Below, in pieces: positions 60,240-64,000 of a DNA stretch of 64,000 nucleotides. The notes below the pieces were generated by a model that did no database searches, was not told the origin of the DNA, and worked only from the letters and a program-made list of their open reading frames with translations. How positions within the stretch are numbered: the stretch's first letter is position 1; each line of letters begins with the position of its first letter. This stretch comes from an uncultured Myxococcales bacterium (GTDB lineage: Bacteria; Myxococcota_A; UBA9042): NCBI GenBank assembly GCA_903842345.1, contig CAIMLR010000028.1:124001-188000 (forward strand), read 5' to 3'. The position numbers and the translations under genes were made by a program.

Positions 60240-61160
60240 CTAGCCGAAATGGTACGCGCTCAACCGCACGCCCATCATCGTGCCGTTGTAGGCCACCTTG
60301 CCGCGATCCGCACCGGCGGCGCCGGCAATCACCATCATCGGCAGCAAATGCTCTTCGCGCGGATGCACAAGGCGCGCCGCGGGCGCCTGTGTCCACGCCT
60401 TGAGGCGGGCATCGCGCGCCGCGGGTTCCATCGCCGCCGTCTCGCGCAGCCAAGCGTCAAAGGCCTCGGAAGTCGGCACGGCTGCCGGATTTCCGAACCC
60501 GCGCATGTTGTGGTACGTCATCCCGCTGCCCACGATGAACACGCCTTCATCCCGCAGCGGCGCCAGCGCCCGGCCAATCGCCAGATGCTCCGCCGGGTCC
60601 AGGCCGCGCTTCAGCGACAATTGCACCGTCGGAATCTCCGCGTTGGGGTACGTCAGCTTCAGCGGCACAAACGTCCCGTGGTCAAAGCCGCGCTTGCTGT
60701 CCGCCGCCGACGGAAAGCCGCCCGCCTCCAGCAGCGCCTGCACGCGCAGCGCGAGCGCGGGATCGCCGGGCGCCGGCCACGTGATCTTGTACGACTCCGG
60801 CGGAAAGCCGTAGTAGTCGTAGAGCATCGGCGGATGCGCCGCGGTCATCACCGTCGGCACCGGCTCCTCCCAGTGCGCAGAAATCACCAACAGCGCCTTG
60901 GGCTGCACGTGCGGCAGCGTGCGCACGGACTTCAGGTACCCGGCCAGGCCGTTCACCTCCGCCTTGTTCATGCCCATTTCGACAAACGGCCACGGCCCGC
61001 CGCCATGGGGCAGGAACGCCACGGGCATCCGCTGGGTTTTCGCCGGCGCCGCCGCCGCTTCATTGCCAAGCCCCGCCGCTGCCGTCAGGCCCGCCGCCGT
61101 GGCAATCCCCGTCGCCAACACCTGCCGGCGCGTCACTTGGTTCTCGTTTGATTCATTCAT
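60240..61160 (-). CDS. Tat-exported DODA-type class III extradiol dioxygenase
   Basis: A 306-residue protein of the 4,5-DOPA dioxygenase (YgiD/LigB) family with a twin-arginine signal (TRRQVLATGIATAAGLTAAAG) and cleavage near AAAAPA. Likely metal His residues are in FLPHGGGPWPF, VISAHWEEPV and FDHGTFVPL, with a further His in HPREEHLLPM; GSGMTYHNMRGFG is also conserved. Family members use Fe(II) or Zn to open catechol rings such as that of L-DOPA. ATG 61160 has AGGAGA 6 bp upstream. Cofactor loading before Tat export would make sense for a periplasmic enzyme. Substrate unknown. Confidence 0.87.
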   Translation of the reverse strand: MNESNENQVTRRQVLATGIATAAGLTAAAGLGNEAAAAPAKTQRMPVAFLPHGGGPWPFVEMGMNKAEVNGLAGYLKSVRTLPHVQPKALLVISAHWEEPVPTVMTAAHPPMLYDYYGFPPESYKITWPAPGDPALALRVQALLEAGGFPSAADSKRGFDHGTFVPLKLTYPNAEIPTVQLSLKRGLDPAEHLAIGRALAPLRDEGVFIVGSGMTYHNMRGFGNPAAVPTSEAFDAWLRETAAMEPAARDARLKAWTQAPAARLVHPREEHLLPMMVIAGAAGADRGKVAYNGTMMGVRLSAYHFG

Positions 61161-61289
61161 GACTTGTCTCCTCTTGGCGCGTTCAGCAACAAGATGCCAC
61201 AGCACCGTTTCAACAGGCTAGGCGGCCCGCTCGGTCGCCGCCAGAGGCCGCGGATGAACAGGACTGTTTCTCTGGGGCGACAATCGCCG

Positions 61290-62996
61290 TCACGGCAGGC
61301 GGATGCGGAGGATTTCCAGCAGTTTCTGCACTTCCGGCGCCTCGCGATGCTGCTGGACGAGCCGCGCCAGCGCCTCATCCCGCTTTGGGCGAAAGGCCGG
61401 TCCGCGCAAGTGGAAGTGCACGACGCGCCAGGACTGCGCCGCGATGCCTCCGGGATCGCCCGCCACGAGGCGGTCAAGCTCTGCGCCCATCGCGTCCGCC
61501 GTCGCCGGATTCGCCGTCGCGCGCTGGATGCTGCCCACGGGATCCAACGGCGCAAAGAGCCGGTAGGCGGGCAGGTCCGGACGCGCGTCCAGCGGCAGGA
61601 AAATCGCTGCCGGCTCGCTCCAGAAGACCAGCTTCCACGCGGGATCGCGTGCCAGAAAGAGAAAGGCCTCCCCCGGACCCGGATTGGCGGCCAGCACCCA
61701 GTCGAACCTGTACTGCGCGTGCAGCGCGGCAAACGCCACCGGATCGCTCGCCGCGTGGGCATTTTGGAGGAAGAACGCCTCGGGATAGAGTTGGTCGTTG
61801 CGGCCATCGATGAACGGCGGGATGCCTGCCCACATCAGATAGCCGCCCAGATGCAGCGGATTGAGCACGCGCGGGGTCAGATGCTGCTGCTGGGCGAAAT
61901 TCGCCGCCGCGATCGGTACGGTCTGCGGATTCCAGCCCGCGCCAAAAGGCAGGGTCGCGTTGCCCTGGACGAGCGCCAACGCGAGCGTCCCCGCCAACGC
62001 CACGCGCAGCCACGGGCGCCGCAGGAGTTCGAGGAGGCGTTGCAGCATCGGCAGCAGCGCATAGGTCGCAGCGCCGGCCAGAAGCGGCATGCCGCGCGGC
62101 GAACGACCCGCCACGAGCAGCGTCACAAGCAGCACCATCCCGCGCCAGCGCAGATCCGGGTTGCCCCGCGGCTGGAGCGCCGGCAGCACCGCGGGAATCG
62201 CCAGCAGCGCGAGCGTCACCGTCATGGGAAAGGCGTTCCAGGCCTGGTCCAGCGTCATGGGCTGGAACTCGGAAACGTACTGGCGGTAGGCATCGCTGCC
62301 CGCGACGTGGAACACCGTCGTCCAGACCCGCGGGCCATCGGGGTGCAGCAGCGCCAAGCCGAGCGCGACGCCAAGCGCCACGAGCGGTTGCTGCCAGCGC
62401 TTCTCCTCGATGCCGTGCAGCACCACCGCGAGGAGCAGGATCGCCAGCGCCACGACGCCGCCGCGGTGCAGCAGCAGTCCAAGGCCGGCAATCAGCCCCG
62501 GCGCAAACCAGCGCTTGTCCGGCTGCCGGCGGGCGCGATCGATCGCCGCCAGGAGCAACGGCAGGAGCGCCGTGGAAAAGATCCGCGAGCGCGGCGTCGC
62601 CGTGATCTCGACTGCCGACAGCCACAAACCCGCCGCCAGCAGCCACGTCGGCGGCGCGACGCCATGCGTCAGGCCGGTCGCACCCAGCGTCAGGATCATC
62701 GCCAGCAGCACGCTCACGCCCTGGGCATTGCCGCTGAGCGCCAGCAGCAGGTCCGCCAGCGCGTCCTTGCCCAGCCACGGCTGGCCGCGAAACGACCAGG
62801 AGAGCGTGTCCTGCGGCAGCGACGGCCCCGCACGCAGCGCTTCGTGCCCCGTGACGAGGTGCCAGAATGCGTCGGGATCGTCGACGAGCCGCCAGGTCGC
62901 CAGCAGCGCGAGCGCGAACACGGCCACGCCCACGGGCAGCCAGGTACGCAAGCGGTGGTGAAGGGGGAGCGCGGTCACCCGCCGAGGATAGGCCAC
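61290..62996 (-). CDS. Polytopic membrane protein, glycosyltransferase-like topology
   Basis: A 568-residue protein with about ten membrane segments in the first 350 residues, then a soluble C-terminal part (about 370-568) containing a Tyr/Trp/Pro-rich region (HLGGYLMWAGIPPFIDGRND). The start of the protein has DDPDAFWHLVTGHEALRAG with an Asp-x-x-x-His pattern after the first helix, similar to the acidic loop of GT-C enzymes and to a widespread family of uncharacterised membrane proteins with WHL...G and PxxDTLSWSFRGQPW. The GTG at 62996 is taken; GTG 62978 is possible. Function not assigned. Confidence 0.78.
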   Translation of the reverse strand: MAYPRRVTALPLHHRLRTWLPVGVAVFALALLATWRLVDDPDAFWHLVTGHEALRAGPSLPQDTLSWSFRGQPWLGKDALADLLLALSGNAQGVSVLLAMILTLGATGLTHGVAPPTWLLAAGLWLSAVEITATPRSRIFSTALLPLLLAAIDRARRQPDKRWFAPGLIAGLGLLLHRGGVVALAILLLAVVLHGIEEKRWQQPLVALGVALGLALLHPDGPRVWTTVFHVAGSDAYRQYVSEFQPMTLDQAWNAFPMTVTLALLAIPAVLPALQPRGNPDLRWRGMVLLVTLLVAGRSPRGMPLLAGAATYALLPMLQRLLELLRRPWLRVALAGTLALALVQGNATLPFGAGWNPQTVPIAAANFAQQQHLTPRVLNPLHLGGYLMWAGIPPFIDGRNDQLYPEAFFLQNAHAASDPVAFAALHAQYRFDWVLAANPGPGEAFLFLARDPAWKLVFWSEPAAIFLPLDARPDLPAYRLFAPLDPVGSIQRATANPATADAMGAELDRLVAGDPGGIAAQSWRVVHFHLRGPAFRPKRDEALARLVQQHREAPEVQKLLEILRIRLP

Positions 62997-63016
62997 AAGC
63001 GGTCAGCGCGACAACC

Positions 63017-63045
63017 TTGCGCCACGCGGCAGCCTGTGCTACAAC
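63017..63045 (+). promoter_or_regulatory. Probable tRNA-Pro promoter
   Basis: TTGCGC at 63017-63022, 17 bp, TACAAC at 63040-63045 followed by TTCGCCCC, 34 bp before the mature tRNA 5' end. Confidence 0.4.
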
Positions 63046-63078
63046 TTCGCCCCTCGCGTGGGCTTCCCCTGCGCGTCT

Positions 63079-63152
63079 CGGGGCGTAGCGCAGCCTGGTA
63101 GCGCACTAGACTGGGGGTCTAGGAGTCGCAGGTTCAAATCCTGTCGCCCCGA
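63079..63152 (+). tRNA. tRNA-Pro (anticodon GGG)
   Basis: A complete cloverleaf. The acceptor stem CGGGGCG (63079-63085) pairs with CGCCCCG (63145-63151), with discriminator A at 63152. D arm GCGC/GCGC; anticodon stem CTAGA/TCTAG with loop CTGGGGG and anticodon GGG at 63113-63115; 5-nt variable loop; T arm GCAGG/CCTGT around TTCAAAT. CCA is not encoded. Closely resembles E. coli tRNA-Pro(GGG), reading CCC/CCU. Confidence 0.97.
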
Positions 63153-63245
63153 CTACGAATCCCGACAGCAACGTCCCCTGCGCGGGGCGGGTAGCCTAAC
63201 GCGCTCGGGCTGGCTTGTGCGGCCCACAACGAGCGAGGATTCGTC

Positions 63246-64000
63246 ATGCTTGAACGTAACGAACTGATGCGGCAGCGGCTGGCCAAGATCGCCGCCGCTC
63301 GCGCCGCGGGTCACATCCCGTATCCCAACGACTTTGTTCCCAACGCGACTTCTGCCGACGCCTATGCGTGGTTTGCCGCGGATCCGCGCCGCCTTGCGCC
63401 GTTTTCTGCCGTTGCGGAGGACGCCGTTCCGGCTGCGGAAGAAGGCGCCATGAAGCTGCCGGCGCCGTGGACGCGCATGGCCGGTCGCGTGATGGCGATC
63501 AACGTGAAAGGCAAAGTGGCGTTCCTGCGCATCCAGGATCGCTGCGCCGTGGATCTGCCCGCGTGCCGCGCGCACGACGACGATCTGCGCGAAGCCGCGG
63601 GTCTTGAACGGCGCAATCAGGAAGGCGCGACCTTTCAGTTCTTCTATTCGCGCGACGCCGATCCCGAGACGTTTGACGCGCTGTTCAAGCCGACGGAAGG
63701 CGCGGCGTGGGACGGTCCGCGGCTGGACATCGGCGACATCGTCGGCGGGCAGGGGCGCTTCTTCCGCACCAAGACGTCTGAGCCGAGCCTGCATTTGGCC
63801 GCCAACGCGCAGCCCGCGCTGCGGATCCTGACCAAGGCCGTGCGTCCGCTGCCGGACAAGTGGCACGGGCTGAGCGACAAAGAGACGCGGCACCGCCAGC
63901 GCTATGTGGACCTCATCGTCAACGACGAAGTGCGCGAGACGTTCCGGCGGCGCGCGAAAGTGCTGCAGGGCATCCGCAATTTCCTCGACAGCCGCGGCTA
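63246..64000 (+). CDS. lysS: Lysyl-tRNA synthetase, class II (3' end beyond window)
   Basis: The first 251 residues of a class II LysRS; the frame runs off the right edge. The N-terminal helix and the OB-fold anticodon-binding domain (GRVMAINVKGKVAFLRIQD, DIGDIVGGQGRFFRTKTSEPS) are followed by the conserved LTKAVRPLPDKWHGLSDKETRHRQRYVDLI and the start of the catalytic domain (FRRRAKVLQGIRNFL). Compared with E. coli LysS the OB fold carries about 35 extra residues between LRIQD and DIGDI. ATG 63246 has a GAGG upstream. It lies 93 bp after tRNA-Pro and may share its transcript. Confidence 0.95.
   Translation, partial: MLERNELMRQRLAKIAAARAAGHIPYPNDFVPNATSADAYAWFAADPRRLAPFSAVAEDAVPAAEEGAMKLPAPWTRMAGRVMAINVKGKVAFLRIQDRCAVDLPACRAHDDDLREAAGLERRNQEGATFQFFYSRDADPETFDALFKPTEGAAWDGPRLDIGDIVGGQGRFFRTKTSEPSLHLAANAQPALRILTKAVRPLPDKWHGLSDKETRHRQRYVDLIVNDEVRETFRRRAKVLQGIRNFLDSRG

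Overview
The window is GC-rich, densely packed bacterial chromosome with no phage, insertion-sequence or CRISPR signal. Several features point to a Myxococcota-like (deltaproteobacterial) organism. These include many outer-membrane-type lipoproteins with Asp/Thr-rich linkers, a giant MopE-type metal-binding-repeat lipoprotein, Hanks-type kinases fused to zinc ribbons or TPRs, FHA and multi-domain two-component proteins, and a MYXO-CTERM-like C-terminal tail. Genus cannot be told from the window.

Layout. 1-2.4 kb: end of a two-component protein, a receiver-histidine kinase and an exported FHA-like protein. 2.5-9.6 kb: a tight five-gene operon. Its first three genes encode a molybdenum-flavin-iron-sulfur hydroxylase/reductase. 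The flavin subunit has the four-cysteine insertion of 4-hydroxybenzoyl-CoA reductase. The operon continues with a sphingosine-1-phosphate-lyase-like PLP enzyme and an M81/MlrC-type metalloprotein. 9.6-14 kb: release factor 3, a translationally coupled pair of DUF3105 lipoproteins and a fatty-acid desaturase. 14.2-20 kb: one 1,925-residue lipoprotein with 17 MopE-type units and three copies of an unassigned beta-rich domain. 20-28 kb: secreted esterase, GAF-GAF adenylate cyclase, an RNase Z-like hydrolase, ethanolamine ammonia-lyase small subunit EutC with microcompartment shell protein EutL (no EutB), and an ABC-F ATPase. 28-36 kb: GMC oxidoreductase with a small partner, then four envelope proteins, most without assignable function. 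36-43.7 kb: large hybrid sensor kinase, Ser/Thr kinase, deoxynucleoside kinase, methyltransferase, TPR lipoprotein. 43.9-55.6 kb: adenosine deaminase-TatD pair, an OPT peptide transporter coupled to an M18 aminopeptidase, a membrane TPR-kinase, and a UbiB-family protein with OmpA-like lipoprotein. 55.7-64 kb: prolyl oligopeptidase, a DUF5989-SGNH-SGNH cluster, a Tat-exported DODA-type dioxygenase, a polytopic membrane protein, tRNA-Pro(GGG) and the start of lysyl-tRNA synthetase.

Functional themes are nucleoside and peptide salvage (Ada, dNK, OPT, M18, S9), oxidation of organic substrates (Hcr-like complex, GMC, DODA), signalling (two hybrid kinases, two Hanks kinases, adenylate cyclase) and envelope decoration. 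Many genes are coupled by ATGA or GTGA overlaps. Comparing intergenic regions suggests a house promoter style: TTG-rich -35, 16-18 bp, a -10 of the type TANNNT (often TACACT), then a GC-rich stretch such as GCGCC. Several genes without Shine-Dalgarno sequences have such a -10 only 7-15 bp before their start codon, suggesting leaderless mRNAs. All promoter calls are by eye.
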